A stretch of 33,385 bases of DNA, taken from the NCBI GenBank assembly GCA_029266795.1, contig JAQSWE010000020.1:1-33385 (forward strand). The letters run 5' to 3'. The DNA comes from Alphaproteobacteria bacterium (lineage in GTDB: Bacteria > Pseudomonadota > Alphaproteobacteria > Micavibrionales > UBA2020). How positions within the stretch are numbered: the stretch's first letter is position 1; each line of letters starts with the position of its first letter. The translations under genes and the position numbers were made by a program. Shown here piece after piece: positions 16,381-24,582 of the stretch. Under the pieces are notes generated by a model, which saw only the letters and a program-made list of their open reading frames with translations, did not search any database and was not told the origin of the DNA.

Positions 16381-17511
16381 TTAAGGATGCGTCGACGCCG
16401 CTTGCGGCTGCGCGGGCTTCGGCGGGCGCTTGATGCTGAACATCCAGTTCCAGACGGCGCTGGTGTAGAAGTACGGCGATTCACATTCATGGCCGACGCC
16501 GCGGATTTCGCTGTAGAAGGCTGCCTTGCCGCCCGAACCGCGGATGACCTGCGCCAGCGTTCCGACAGCCGAGGGTGGCACAACCTTGTCATTGCCGCCA
16601 TGGATCATGAAGAGCGGTGTCTTGGCCAACTTCGGCGCATCGGCAAAGCTCCATTTGCCGCCGATGGAAACCCCCGCCGCGAAGACGCCCGCGTAATGCG
16701 CGAGCGCCCCCAGCACGCCGTCGCCGCCGGTGTCGCAGCCGATGATATACATGCGGCTGTCGTCGATCGGGTGAAGTTCGGTGAGCGACGCCAGCACGAT
16801 GATCGCATCGCGCAGCGACAGCGATGAAGCGCCCGGATGCTTCAACTCGCCCGCTTTGGGAAATTCCTGCCCTGTGTATCTCAAGGGCGCGTCCCAGATT
16901 TTTTCCTTGGGCGATAGCGGGATCATCAAATAGGACGGATAGGCCTTTTGCACGGCAGTCGCGCGCAGCTGAATTGCGGCCTGACTAACGCCGTCCTTGT
17001 CGTGCAGGATGACGACGACGGGCAGCTTGACATCATTGGGGTTGGGCGGCGCGTACCAGTAATAAAAAACTTCGCGCTTGATGCCGTTGTCCTCGATCAG
17101 GAATTTCTTTTTCTTGAACAGCGAGGGCGTGGTGTACTGGCCCATCGGGAAATCGTTGCGCGGCGCCTCCACATTCACCTGACCGCTCAAATTCGCAATC
17201 ACATTGCCGTTGCCGCCGAACAATTTGTGCCGCACCTGCGGGAACATCAGCGCCACGCCGCAGGCAAGCCCAAGGATCGTGAAGATCATGATCAGCTCGC
17301 CCTTTTTCTTGGCGGCCTGCGCTTCTTCCGGCGTCACTTCGTTCTGGCCGCCGGCGCCGGCGGTGCCCGCGCCGGGCTTCTTCTTGTTCTTGTCGGGTTT
17401 CTTGGTGAAGTAGGCGATGCCCTGCTTGACCATCTGGACGAAGGTCATGAAGATTTCGCCCATGACGCGCATGAGCTCAATCGTCATCTCGATCATTACT
17501 TCCCAAAGCAT
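16381..17511 (-). CDS. Membrane-anchored alpha/beta hydrolase-fold protein, Asp at nucleophile
   Basis: Protein of 376 residues. The N-terminus is hydrophobic and amphipathic, then a Lys/Gly-rich linker (KKPDKNKKKPGAG), a membrane helix (about 73-90) and an alpha/beta hydrolase domain from about 140 on. The domain resembles the phospholipase/carboxylesterase group. The nucleophile elbow reads IIGCDTGGDG, with Asp260 where GxSxG enzymes have Ser. The acid Asp308 (HGGNDKVVP) and His341 (GVGHECES) are in place. It could be an Asp-nucleophile enzyme or a non-hydrolytic relative; the substrate is unknown. It converges on the tRNA-Arg and has a terminator-like hairpin upstream belonging to the next gene. 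Confidence 0.75.
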   Translation of the reverse strand: MLWEVMIEMTIELMRVMGEIFMTFVQMVKQGIAYFTKKPDKNKKKPGAGTAGAGGQNEVTPEEAQAAKKKGELIMIFTILGLACGVALMFPQVRHKLFGGNGNVIANLSGQVNVEAPRNDFPMGQYTTPSLFKKKKFLIEDNGIKREVFYYWYAPPNPNDVKLPVVVILHDKDGVSQAAIQLRATAVQKAYPSYLMIPLSPKEKIWDAPLRYTGQEFPKAGELKHPGASSLSLRDAIIVLASLTELHPIDDSRMYIIGCDTGGDGVLGALAHYAGVFAAGVSIGGKWSFADAPKLAKTPLFMIHGGNDKVVPPSAVGTLAQVIRGSGGKAAFYSEIRGVGHECESPYFYTSAVWNWMFSIKRPPKPAQPQAASTHP

Positions 17512-17617
17512 CGGGCGGGCAATCCTTCGCGCGTTCGTTCAACCCGATTGTGATGGATGGACGGGGGCGGTTACAAGGGGGAGATTGTATTCCATATCGG
17601 AAAGGGGCGGAAAATCA

Positions 17618-17652
17618 AAAGCCGGACCCGCTTTTCTGCGGTGTCCGGCTTT
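17618..17652 (-). terminator. Hairpin terminator after the DUF882 gene
   Basis: AAAGCCGGAC (17618-17627) and GTCCGGCTTT (17643-17652) form a perfect 10-bp stem. On the minus strand it follows the DUF882 stop by 24 bases and is trailed by a T-rich stretch, as in an intrinsic terminator. Confidence 0.8.
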
Positions 17653-17675
17653 GAATTTGGTATCCGATTACCGTG

Positions 17676-18290
17676 TTACCAGTGACGGACGCGGCCCGTA
17701 TCGACATGCACGAAGTTCGAGGACGGGTAATACCCCACGCCGCCCGAGTTCAGCTTGATCGCGGCCTGGCGCAGGCCCTTCAGCGGGGTGCCGGGCAGCT
17801 TGATGTCGATCGCCTGACCCGACATATGCAGGCTGCGGGTCGCGACGCCATGGCTTGCGACGCGCAGCTTGGCATTCGTCTTGGGTGAGCGGTAGCCCGA
17901 GAAAACGTCGAAGGTGTTGGTGTTCGACAGGCGGTGCTGCAGGACATACAAAATGTCCATCAGGCGCGGGTCGATGGGGAAACGCTCGCCGGTGCGGTGA
18001 TCGCGCATGACCGACTTGATTTCACCGAATGCGTCGGGCAGGTAACGCCCGCCATACCAGTATTCGCCGCGAAACTTTTCGCCGGTATGGATGTTTGTCA
18101 GTTGCATCTCGCGACCCACGTTTTTCAGCGCAGGGCCGGTCGAGGCCAGCGAGAGATCAGGCATCCAGCAGCCAAGGGCTGCGGCGGCAACAAGACCTGT
18201 TTTCAGAAACGAGCGGCGATCGGCATCGAAAGCGTCAGCGGCAGAGCTGTTTTTGGACATCAGCTCGGCGGGTTCGATAAAGCGGTTCAT
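17676..18290 (-). CDS. Tat-exported DUF882 / M15-like peptidase
   Basis: Protein of 204 residues related to YcbK/DUF882, a D-Ala-D-Ala peptidase-like zinc fold (M15 group) acting on cell wall peptides. A twin-arginine signal (DADRRSFLKTGLVAAAALG, Arg25-Arg26) leads to export. The catalytic region shows SGYRSPKTN, SLHMSGQAIDIK (His and Asp zinc ligands) and the C-terminal FVHVDTGR with the last ligand His. I chose the ATG at 18290 (MNRFIEP), which has GGGATAAAC upstream; a longer frame to 18362 adds unrelated residues. Members of this family are common in Alphaproteobacteria. Confidence 0.9.
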   Translation of the reverse strand: MNRFIEPAELMSKNSSAADAFDADRRSFLKTGLVAAAALGCWMPDLSLASTGPALKNVGREMQLTNIHTGEKFRGEYWYGGRYLPDAFGEIKSVMRDHRTGERFPIDPRLMDILYVLQHRLSNTNTFDVFSGYRSPKTNAKLRVASHGVATRSLHMSGQAIDIKLPGTPLKGLRQAAIKLNSGGVGYYPSSNFVHVDTGRVRHW

Positions 18291-18457
18291 GAGTTTATCC
18301 CATGTATGGTTAATACTTTGCTTCTCTTCTCGTAGAGAATACCAAATTAACTGGGGTTTCAAGCAAAAATCTCAAGTTATTACATAATATTAGAAGGATT
18401 AACTTAGATTATAACTCAAATACGCAAGGAAATTACTGCGATGCACAAAAGTATTTA

Positions 18458-18481
18458 GACACCTGTTCAATATAAGGTGTC
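18458..18481. promoter_or_regulatory. Inverted repeat upstream of the NTF2-like gene
   Basis: GACACCT (18458-18464) and AGGTGTC (18475-18481) are perfect complements around a 10-base AT-rich centre. This lies in the 240-base gap between two divergent genes, 50-70 bases ahead of the ATG at 18530/18533. A -10-like TATAAG overlaps the right arm. Possible operator. The rest of the gap (18291-18457) is AT-rich and shows nothing else recognisable. Confidence 0.45.
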
Positions 18482-18529
18482 ACCACCCGAAGAACGGCCA
18501 GATCAAGACCGCTTGAAAAGGAGGGATAC

Positions 18530-18973
18530 ATGATGAATACCGAACAGAAAATCCGCAAATTTTTCGACGACTACACGCGACGCTTTAACAACAACCTTGC
18601 CGCAGGCGCGGCAGTGGATGCGAAAGCCGTGCGTGATTCATTTGCCGACTATTTCGTGGAATCCAGCTCGAACGGCGTGCAGGGCAGCCGCAATAACCTT
18701 TTATTCGGCTTCGTCATCCCGCGCGGCTTCCGCCATTACCGGCGCCTGGGCGCGACCGGCATCACGCTGGCGCGTTTGCAGCTGACGCGCATCGACGATC
18801 ATCATTATATGGCGCAGGCGCATTGGGATGCGGCTTACAGGCGGAAAAACGGCACGTGCAGCATTGGTTTCGATGTCGTTTATTTCCTCACGCTGCATTC
18901 CGGATCGCCGAAAATATTTTCCTACATCACAGCGGACGAGAAAAAAGTACTGCGCGCGCACGGGATTGTTTAA
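18530..18973 (+). CDS. NTF2/SnoaL-like small protein
   Basis: Protein of 147 residues. The pattern is one N-terminal helix (KIRKFFDDYTRRFN), a charged segment and three or four beta strands (IGFDVVYFLTLHSGSPKIFSYIT). It resembles the NTF2/SnoaL-like fold used by small enzymes and binding proteins. No catalytic residues are assigned. A strong AGGAGG lies seven to ten bases before the two adjacent ATGs. Its TAA overlaps the stop of the convergent LysR gene in a shared TTAA. A link with that regulator is possible only by position. Confidence 0.65.
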   Translation: MMNTEQKIRKFFDDYTRRFNNNLAAGAAVDAKAVRDSFADYFVESSSNGVQGSRNNLLFGFVIPRGFRHYRRLGATGITLARLQLTRIDDHHYMAQAHWDAAYRRKNGTCSIGFDVVYFLTLHSGSPKIFSYITADEKKVLRAHGIV

Positions 18974-19896
18974 GCGCCGGCGTAGCGGCGGCACACATCC
19001 GAAATATATCCGCGATACCATTGATGGGCGGCATCGGCGTCGCGCCGCGCATGCCAGACCATATGCAGGTCGAATTGCGGAATATCGAAATCGGTTTTCA
19101 GCACGCGAAAACGTGCATTATCCTTCAGGAACCCTACATCGTTGCGGTCGATCAACAGCAGGTAATCCGTTTCCTGCAGCAATTCGATCTCCGCCCAGAT
19201 ATCCGGCACCGATACCAGCGTCTTTTGCAGCAGCCCCTCGCGCCGGAATTTGGCGTCGAGCAGCGACGGCGCAAAACTCGCCGTCGCCTTGATATGGGGG
19301 GTATCGAGATATTCCATCCTGCCGATAATGCCCTTTTTGAAATGCGGGTTTTTGTCGGAGCATAAAACCACCAGTTCTGTTTTGAACAGCTTCACCGACG
19401 AAAACTGCTTGTCGACCTTTTCGGAGACAAGGCCGATATAAATATCTGCCATCCCCTCCTCCACCTGCTGCAACGCCTGCTGCTCGCCGAGATTGATCAT
19501 GTCGGCCTTCAGCAGCGGGAATTTTTTCACGAGGTTGAGCGACAATTCCTCGAACAGCATCCGACCCTTCACGAACGGAATGACGACGGAGAATTGCGCG
19601 GCCATCGTTGCCGGATCGAACACCGCATTGCGCATCGACGCCAGAGATTGCAGCCGGTCGAGCATTTCCGATACCTGTTTCGCATAGGCATGGCAGAACG
19701 CGGTCGGTTCCAGCCCGCGCGGTGTGCGGATGAAAAGCTCGTCGCCCGTCAGCGCGCGCAGTTGTTTCAGGTACACCGAAATGCTGGGCTGCGCGAGGTG
19801 GAGCCGTTCGGCGGCCAGCGTTGTTTTGCGGGTGGCATAGAGCGCCTCCAGCACCGACAGCATCGTCACGTTGATTTTGTTGAGTTCCTGCCTCAT
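18970..19896 (-). CDS. LysR family transcriptional regulator
   Basis: Regulator of 308 residues. The N-terminal winged helix-turn-helix reads TTLAAERLHLAQPSISVYLKQLRALTGDELFIRTPRGLEPT, typical of LysR. The rest is the periplasmic-binding-like effector domain, roughly 90-300. It is transcribed divergently from the ankyrin-like gene at 20018, with 121 bases between them that hold two dyads, the usual layout for a LysR regulator and its target. The effector is unknown. The start ATG at 19896 has GGGG about nine bases upstream. Confidence 0.93.
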   Translation of the reverse strand: MRQELNKINVTMLSVLEALYATRKTTLAAERLHLAQPSISVYLKQLRALTGDELFIRTPRGLEPTAFCHAYAKQVSEMLDRLQSLASMRNAVFDPATMAAQFSVVIPFVKGRMLFEELSLNLVKKFPLLKADMINLGEQQALQQVEEGMADIYIGLVSEKVDKQFSSVKLFKTELVVLCSDKNPHFKKGIIGRMEYLDTPHIKATASFAPSLLDAKFRREGLLQKTLVSVPDIWAEIELLQETDYLLLIDRNDVGFLKDNARFRVLKTDFDIPQFDLHMVWHARRDADAAHQWYRGYISDVCRRYAGA

Positions 19897-19919
19897 ATAT
19901 TGCGCCCCGTAACTGATAT

Positions 19920-19940
19920 TATAATTTATAATAAATTATA
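19920..19940. promoter_or_regulatory. Perfect 21-bp palindrome, candidate LysR operator
   Basis: TATAATTTAT (19920-19929) and ATAAATTATA (19931-19940) mirror each other around a single A. The site is 24 bases from the LysR start and lies between the divergent genes, as expected for an autoregulatory LysR site (T-N11-A type). AT-richness makes chance dyads more likely. Confidence 0.5.
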
Positions 19941-19955
19941 TCATATTTCATTATT

Positions 19956-19975
19956 AGATTATATATCCATAATCT
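19956..19975. promoter_or_regulatory. Second dyad in the LysR intergenic region
   Basis: AGATTAT (19956-19962) and ATAATCT (19969-19975) are perfect complements around ATATCC. It lies closer to the ankyrin-like gene and could be the activation half of a LysR site pair. Confidence 0.4.
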
Positions 19976-20017
19976 GGCATTCTGAAGATAGAGGGTAACG
20001 CAACAAGGGGAAATAAC

Positions 20018-20530
20018 ATGGCTGACGCAGATTTCAAACGCCGCGTGGAAATGATCGAAGCAGGCTCGGTGGATGATTTCCAGACCGTCAACAGCCTGCT
20101 CGCCGATGACAAATACCTGCATTCCTTCGGCGTCTATCTTGGTGTCATGTCCCGCGAAAATCCCTCCGCCGTTGAAAAAAGCCTGAACCTGCCGAACCTC
20201 GACCGCACGACCGGCTTCTTCCGCCAAATGATCTCGAATGCGGTTTCGAACGCCGCGTATAGCGGTGAAAAGGAATTCCTCGAAACGCTGTTGAAATACG
20301 CGCCGGAACCGGCAGACCAGGCACAAGACGGCTTGCGCCATATCTTTGACTCGATGGCGATGGACAGCCGCGACAACTTCTCGGCCGATACCGCCGCGAT
20401 CCTTGTGCGCGCGGGCGCGAACGTGCAAACCGCAGCGGCACCTTACGAAGCGCAACTGGTTGCGCAGCAGAACAAGGCGGCTGCGTCGCTGTCGAAAATG
20501 GCGCAGTTCAAGCAAAGCATCGCGGCGTAA
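20018..20530 (+). CDS. Ankyrin-like protein, divergent from LysR
   Basis: Protein of 170 residues, all predicted helical, with degenerate ankyrin-type pairs: MISNAVSNAAYSGEKEFLETLLKYAPE and DTAAILVRAGANVQTAA. It has no signal peptide or membrane helix. It resembles in style the three paralogues at 21507-23709, but the sequence match is weak. AAGGGGAAATAAC gives a good ribosome site before ATG 20018. Position suggests control by the adjacent LysR. Its function is unknown; repeat proteins of this sort usually bind other proteins. Confidence 0.7.
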   Translation: MADADFKRRVEMIEAGSVDDFQTVNSLLADDKYLHSFGVYLGVMSRENPSAVEKSLNLPNLDRTTGFFRQMISNAVSNAAYSGEKEFLETLLKYAPEPADQAQDGLRHIFDSMAMDSRDNFSADTAAILVRAGANVQTAAAPYEAQLVAQQNKAAASLSKMAQFKQSIAA

Positions 20531-20550
20531 GATACGATTGATCCCGAATA

Positions 20551-21441
20551 TTACGGCTTCGGCCAGCGGCGATGCACCCAGAGCCATTGTTCCGGCTTTT
20601 CCCGGATCCAGCTTTCCAGCAGCAAATTTATATCGGTCAGGATGAGTTTGACGTCGGCATCTTTCCCGCCCGTCACGATCACCGGCAACGGGGGAAAAGC
20701 GGTCAGGCGGAAACGGCATCCCGCGATGCGCTCCACGCGAAACGGATAAAGCGGACAGCTGAATTTCAGGGCGAAATGGGCAATCGCGGGTGCGGTCATG
20801 GCATCATGACCAAAAAACGGAATCGCGACGCCCTCGTTCAGTTTCTGGTCCACCAGCATGCCCACAACGCCGCCGGCACGGAGCAGCGTGACGATGGCGC
20901 GCGCGCCGCCCGGGCCTTTTTCGATGTAACCGGCGCCGCCCAGCGACCGCGCATGCGACAGCAGCTTTTCGACCCACCGGTTGTTGGGCTTCCGGTAAAC
21001 GATATGCAGGTCGAGCCCCGTTTTCTGGCGGAGGATCGGCACTTCCCAATTCGCGGTATGCGCGCTGAATAGGATTGCGGCCTTGCCGTTGTCGCGCGCA
21101 GCCTCGAGATGCTCGATGCCGATGACTTCAGCACCCTTCCAGATATGGTGCAAATGCGGATATTCGGCGATGACGCGGCCGAGATTGTCCCACATGCCGT
21201 TCAGGATAATATTTTTTTCGTCTTGTGTTTTCTCTGGAAAGGCGCGGTCCAGATTGCGTCCCGCGATCTTCGCGCCCTTCAGGTGCGGGCCGGCCTTTGA
21301 CAGCAGATAGCCACCGAGGGATGACGCCTTTTCCATCGGCAGCAGCCAGAAGAAGCCATAGATGATATGCGCGAGCAAACCCTCGACGGCATATCGCACA
21401 TGTCGCAAAAATACGGGTTGCCCGAGGGCACGCGCAGTCAT
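20551..21441 (-). CDS. LpxL/HtrB-type lysophospholipid (lipid A) acyltransferase
   Basis: Acyltransferase of 296 residues that probably adds a secondary acyl chain to lipid A or a related lipid on the inner membrane. An N-terminal hydrophobic segment (LLAHIIYGFFWLLPM) anchors it. The catalytic HxxxxE motif is SAHTANWEVP, and later blocks are GGARAIVTLLRAGGVVGMLVDQKLN and the C-terminal PEQWLWVHRRW, typical of the LpxL/LpxM family. I chose the ATG at 21441 with GAGGA eight bases upstream; the open frame to 21771 is a shadow of the neighbouring gene. Which acyl chain and acceptor are used cannot be read from sequence. Confidence 0.92.
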   Translation of the reverse strand: MTARALGQPVFLRHVRYAVEGLLAHIIYGFFWLLPMEKASSLGGYLLSKAGPHLKGAKIAGRNLDRAFPEKTQDEKNIILNGMWDNLGRVIAEYPHLHHIWKGAEVIGIEHLEAARDNGKAAILFSAHTANWEVPILRQKTGLDLHIVYRKPNNRWVEKLLSHARSLGGAGYIEKGPGGARAIVTLLRAGGVVGMLVDQKLNEGVAIPFFGHDAMTAPAIAHFALKFSCPLYPFRVERIAGCRFRLTAFPPLPVIVTGGKDADVKLILTDINLLLESWIREKPEQWLWVHRRWPKP

Positions 21442-21506
21442 TATCAATTCCTCGCGGCTCTCGATGTTGGGGGGCTCAAGCGGATTTAGTATATCAGAAC
21501 AAAGCG

Positions 21507-22319
21507 TTAAGGCGAGGGCGGAAGATAGGGCGGCTTGGTCAGCTTGGGGTTTTTGATCGCGTCGAGCTCTTCGGTCAGCTCTTTTACCTTCACCTGTAGG
21601 TCGCGGATGGCGAACATTTCTTCTTTTACCTCTTCGAGGAGGGCGCGGTTGCCGCGGAAGCCTTCTTTCTTCGCGCCTTCGATCGCCTCGTCGATATTCG
21701 CGCCGTGGCGCTCGACCAGATAGCGCACAACCTGTTTCTTGTCGCGGCTTGCCGCTTCGCGCAAGGCCCATTGCAGGTTTTTTGGGGGCGTGCCGATCGC
21801 CTCCACCAGCAGGGTATAGGCGCGCAACGCACCCTGTTGCAGCGCGGTTTCCGCCAGCCGTTCGGGGTTCTTGATATTGGCGACGCCGCCTTCGATCAGC
21901 CGCTCGACCAGCATCGCCTTGCGCCCGTCATCAATGCCGGAATGCAGCACGTTCGAGATAATATGCGACCAGCCGTCCGATTTGTTGAAATCGATGCCGG
22001 CGTCGAGGAAATGCTCGAAGGTGTCGTAGCGTTTATCGTTGATGGCGTTGCGGAACTGTTTTTCAAGGAAGCTGTCGCGCGCCGCGCGGTCTTCGAAGCC
22101 CCAGCGCGCCCAGTCTTCGTCGCTTGCCTCTTTCGCAAAAAACTTTATCGTCTCCGGCTGCAAGCGCCAGCTGTCATAGCGTCCATAGCCGCGCTTCTCC
22201 AGCTCTTCTAGCTGCTTTAAAATATTCTTGTCTTCATAGCCCAGCCAGTCGCGCAAACGCTCCACGTTGTTTTCGCGCGCGGCCTGAACGAATTCATAGG
22301 AACTGCCGACATACTTCAT
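21507..22319 (-). CDS. Ankyrin-like paralogue A with coiled-coil tail
   Basis: Protein of 270 residues, mostly helical, with degenerate ankyrin-like units such as DTFEHFLDAGIDFNKSDGWSH and VVRYLVERHGANIDEAIEG. A coiled coil (VKELTEELDAIKN) and a Pro-rich tail ending PPSP follow. The block LVERHGANIDEAI matches LVTRHGADIDLAI in the paralogue at 22867-23709, and both end with a coiled coil then a short ...NPSP or PPSP tail. The ATG at 22319 overlaps the stop of the middle paralogue (ATGA), so the three genes are translationally coupled. No known family or enzyme motif is seen. Confidence 0.75.
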   Translation of the reverse strand: MKYVGSSYEFVQAARENNVERLRDWLGYEDKNILKQLEELEKRGYGRYDSWRLQPETIKFFAKEASDEDWARWGFEDRAARDSFLEKQFRNAINDKRYDTFEHFLDAGIDFNKSDGWSHIISNVLHSGIDDGRKAMLVERLIEGGVANIKNPERLAETALQQGALRAYTLLVEAIGTPPKNLQWALREAASRDKKQVVRYLVERHGANIDEAIEGAKKEGFRGNRALLEEVKEEMFAIRDLQVKVKELTEELDAIKNPKLTKPPYLPPSP

Positions 22320-22870
22320 CTGCGGTCCGGCTCCGGCTGCTGCAGCATGAACGGCGGCGACCTGTCGATCAGGCCTTTCGTGGCGAAGAAGGCGACGACA
22401 TCGCGGAGATTGGCGCGGTTGGCAAAAGCGACGGCGCGCTCGGGAAAGGTCATGTTGCTGTGCCCTTGCTCCAGCATCTGCGCAATATAACGCAGCCTGT
22501 CCGAATCTTCGATGGGCGACAGGACGACACGCAGCATCGCTTCGGTGCCGTGCCGGCCGTTGAAATGATTTTTTTCTTTACGGATGATAACGTCCAGCGC
22601 CGGGATGTTCCGGGCTTCGAGCAGGCGCGACAGCACATGAAGGAACGGCGTGCCCTCGTCGATATCTTTCTCGTTGGCGGCGCCGTTTTTTCCCGTCAGC
22701 ACCGCCGCCATTTGCGGCGTCAGGGCGGCGGCAAGTTTTTCGTCCAGCAGTTCCGACAATTTGTAGCCCTTCACCTCGCGCGCCAGCCGTTCGGCGACCA
22801 GCACATCGTCCTTCAGAATGGCGTCGCGCAGCTTGCCTGCGGCGGTCTGGAAAACGCCTTTCATGCTCAT
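22316..22870 (-). CDS. Ankyrin-like paralogue B, short form
   Basis: Protein of 184 residues, the middle of three coupled paralogues. LTPQMAAVLTGKNG matches ITPRMAGLLIEKLD of the upstream paralogue, and the following repeat-like helices (FLHVLSRLLEARNIPALDVII) fit the same pattern. It lacks the C-terminal RHGA-type unit and coiled coil of its neighbours and stops with QQPEPDRR, so it may be a shortened copy. Start ATG at 22870 overlaps the upstream stop (ATGA); a second ATG two codons later is possible. Confidence 0.72.
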   Translation of the reverse strand: MSMKGVFQTAAGKLRDAILKDDVLVAERLAREVKGYKLSELLDEKLAAALTPQMAAVLTGKNGAANEKDIDEGTPFLHVLSRLLEARNIPALDVIIRKEKNHFNGRHGTEAMLRVVLSPIEDSDRLRYIAQMLEQGHSNMTFPERAVAFANRANLRDVVAFFATKGLIDRSPPFMLQQPEPDRR

Positions 22871-23709
22871 GGCGACGGGTTCCGCAGCACAGGCTTGTTC
22901 AGCGACGTATCCGGCTGCAGCTTCGCCAGCTTTTCCGTCAGCTCCCGCACGGTGTCCTGCAGCGACCCCACTTCGGCGGTCAGGGTTTCAACTGTGCGGA
23001 GCGCGGGCGCGGCAGGCAGCTTCTTTTTCAAATCCCCGAGGAATTCGAAAACATCCTTGTTACCCAGCGCCATTTCCGTCGAAATCGCAAGGTCGATATC
23101 CGCGCCATGGCGCGTTACTAAATGCAGTGCCATGTCCGTTGATTGGCCGCGCGCAGCGCCGCGCAGCAGTTGCTCGTTGTTCTTGTGCAAGTCAAGGCCG
23201 ATGGCGGCGAACAGGTCGACCGCTTCAGTAAATTTTTTATCTACCGCTATTTGCAACGATTTGTCCGTATCCTGCATCCCGTCATAGCCCTTGGCGAGCA
23301 TTTGTTTCATCATGCGCAGCTTCACATCGTCGGGAAACGCGCTTGCGATCACGATCCCCAGAAACCAGCTGCCCGTTTTCTGGTTAAAATCCGTGCCCCC
23401 CCTCTCCATCAGCATTTCGGCAATCTCCAACCGGTTACGGCGGATTGCGTCGCCGAGCATGGAATCGAGGATCGTCTGTTTCGAGCCCGGTTTCATCTCC
23501 CAGCGGCCCAGTACCGTGTCATCGAGCTTTTCGATCAGCAGCCCCGCCATGCGGGGCGTTATGTCGGCCACGTACTCGCCGCGCAGTAGTTCTATAAAAA
23601 AGTCGTAACTCTTTTTCTGCATCAGCTGCTCCATGCGCGGCAGGTCGTCGGTTTTCACCGTTTCGCGGAAGGCGTCTGATTTGGACTGGAAGATGCGGGA
23701 CAGTTTCAT
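22867..23709 (-). CDS. Ankyrin-like paralogue C with coiled-coil tail
   Basis: Protein of 280 residues, the first gene of the coupled trio. Helix pairs include AIRRNRLEIAEMLMERGGTD, VDLFAAIGLDLHKNNEQLL and MALHLVTRHGADIDLAIS, a degenerate ankyrin pattern. The C-terminus is a coiled coil (SLQDTVRELTEKLAKLQ) and a tail LNKPVLRNPSP. I chose ATG 23709 (MKLSRIFQSK) over a frame to 23763, since the paralogues start similarly (MKGVFQ). No secretion signal is seen. Likely protein-binding; no function is known. Confidence 0.74.
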   Translation of the reverse strand: MKLSRIFQSKSDAFRETVKTDDLPRMEQLMQKKSYDFFIELLRGEYVADITPRMAGLLIEKLDDTVLGRWEMKPGSKQTILDSMLGDAIRRNRLEIAEMLMERGGTDFNQKTGSWFLGIVIASAFPDDVKLRMMKQMLAKGYDGMQDTDKSLQIAVDKKFTEAVDLFAAIGLDLHKNNEQLLRGAARGQSTDMALHLVTRHGADIDLAISTEMALGNKDVFEFLGDLKKKLPAAPALRTVETLTAEVGSLQDTVRELTEKLAKLQPDTSLNKPVLRNPSP

Positions 23710-23795
23710 GGCAAAACCAAAGGATCGGTTGGCGAAGGGAAGATGCCCTTGAGCGCCTGCCAAAACTTACGCCGGATGGGTGGATTATGTCAACT

Positions 23796-24506
23796 TTAAA
23801 GCTGAAACGGCTTATGCGGTTTTGCGTCGTTTTTAGGGGTGCTTTGCGGGGTGACCGTCAAGACGAAATCGCGCAGCAATTCCAATGCCTTGGGGCTGGC
23901 ATCATGCTTCTGGCCAGTGATGATTTCGGCCTCGGCCCTGAATTGCTGTTCCTTTAGAACGGTTTGGAACCACACCGCATGGGGCGCGCCGGAATAGTGC
24001 TGGTTTTCCAGCTCCCCCGCCACCAGCTTGACCGGCGGTTTTGATTTCACCTCGGCAAGGTCGAGCGCGCCGCCCGAAATGGCGAAGACGCCGGCGACTT
24101 CCGTTTCGCGGGAGAGGCCCGTATAAACCGCCATCGTGCCGCCCTGCGAAAAGCCCGCGATGACGACGCGGTTTTCCGGCAGGCCCGCTTCCGCCGCGAT
24201 TTTCGTGATGTAATCGTTGAGCTCAGCTGCGGTCGCCGGCGCGCGTTCCTGCGCAGTGCGTCGCAACAGGCCAATATCATCCTGCCGGTCGATCACGTCG
24301 CGCAGTTCGAACCAGCTGTGGTTGTTGAAGCCCATCTGCACGGGCGCATCGGGGAAATGCAGTTTCGCATTCGGCAGCATCGGCCCGAGGATGTCGCCGA
24401 CATACTGGCGCATCAGGTCGCCCGACGAGCCGTAGCCATGCATAAACACAACCAAAGTCTCGGGTTTCTTGCCGCTTTCGGGATCGCGCGAATAATCCTG
24501 AATCAT
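23796..24506 (-). CDS. Phospholipase/carboxylesterase family hydrolase
   Basis: Alpha/beta hydrolase of 236 residues, probably a cytosolic esterase of the APT1/YpfH-like group. VVFMHGYGSSGD forms the oxyanion loop, GFSQGG carries the nucleophile Ser120, and His201 lies in GQKHDAS. The acid position, normally Asp in GDxDxxV, reads GELENQH (Glu165 or Glu167), a conservative change. No signal peptide is seen. It is separate from the ankyrin-like genes by about 90 bases and is transcribed in the same direction. Confidence 0.88.
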   Translation of the reverse strand: MIQDYSRDPESGKKPETLVVFMHGYGSSGDLMRQYVGDILGPMLPNAKLHFPDAPVQMGFNNHSWFELRDVIDRQDDIGLLRRTAQERAPATAAELNDYITKIAAEAGLPENRVVIAGFSQGGTMAVYTGLSRETEVAGVFAISGGALDLAEVKSKPPVKLVAGELENQHYSGAPHAVWFQTVLKEQQFRAEAEIITGQKHDASPKALELLRDFVLTVTPQSTPKNDAKPHKPFQL

Positions 24507-24582
24507 GAACGCCCGTTGCCTAAATTGCTGAAAACAGGCACTACTTTATAATATTATGATAATTAAGTCAAGCGTCTGGATA

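Noticed and set aside
21442..21771. N-terminal extension of the acyltransferase frame
   Set aside because: Arg-rich residues with no similarity to the family; a good ribosome site marks the start at 21441.
24546..24572. Promoter candidate (TTGACT, TATAAA) ahead of the esterase gene
   Set aside because: The spacer is only 15 bases, so the match is not convincing.
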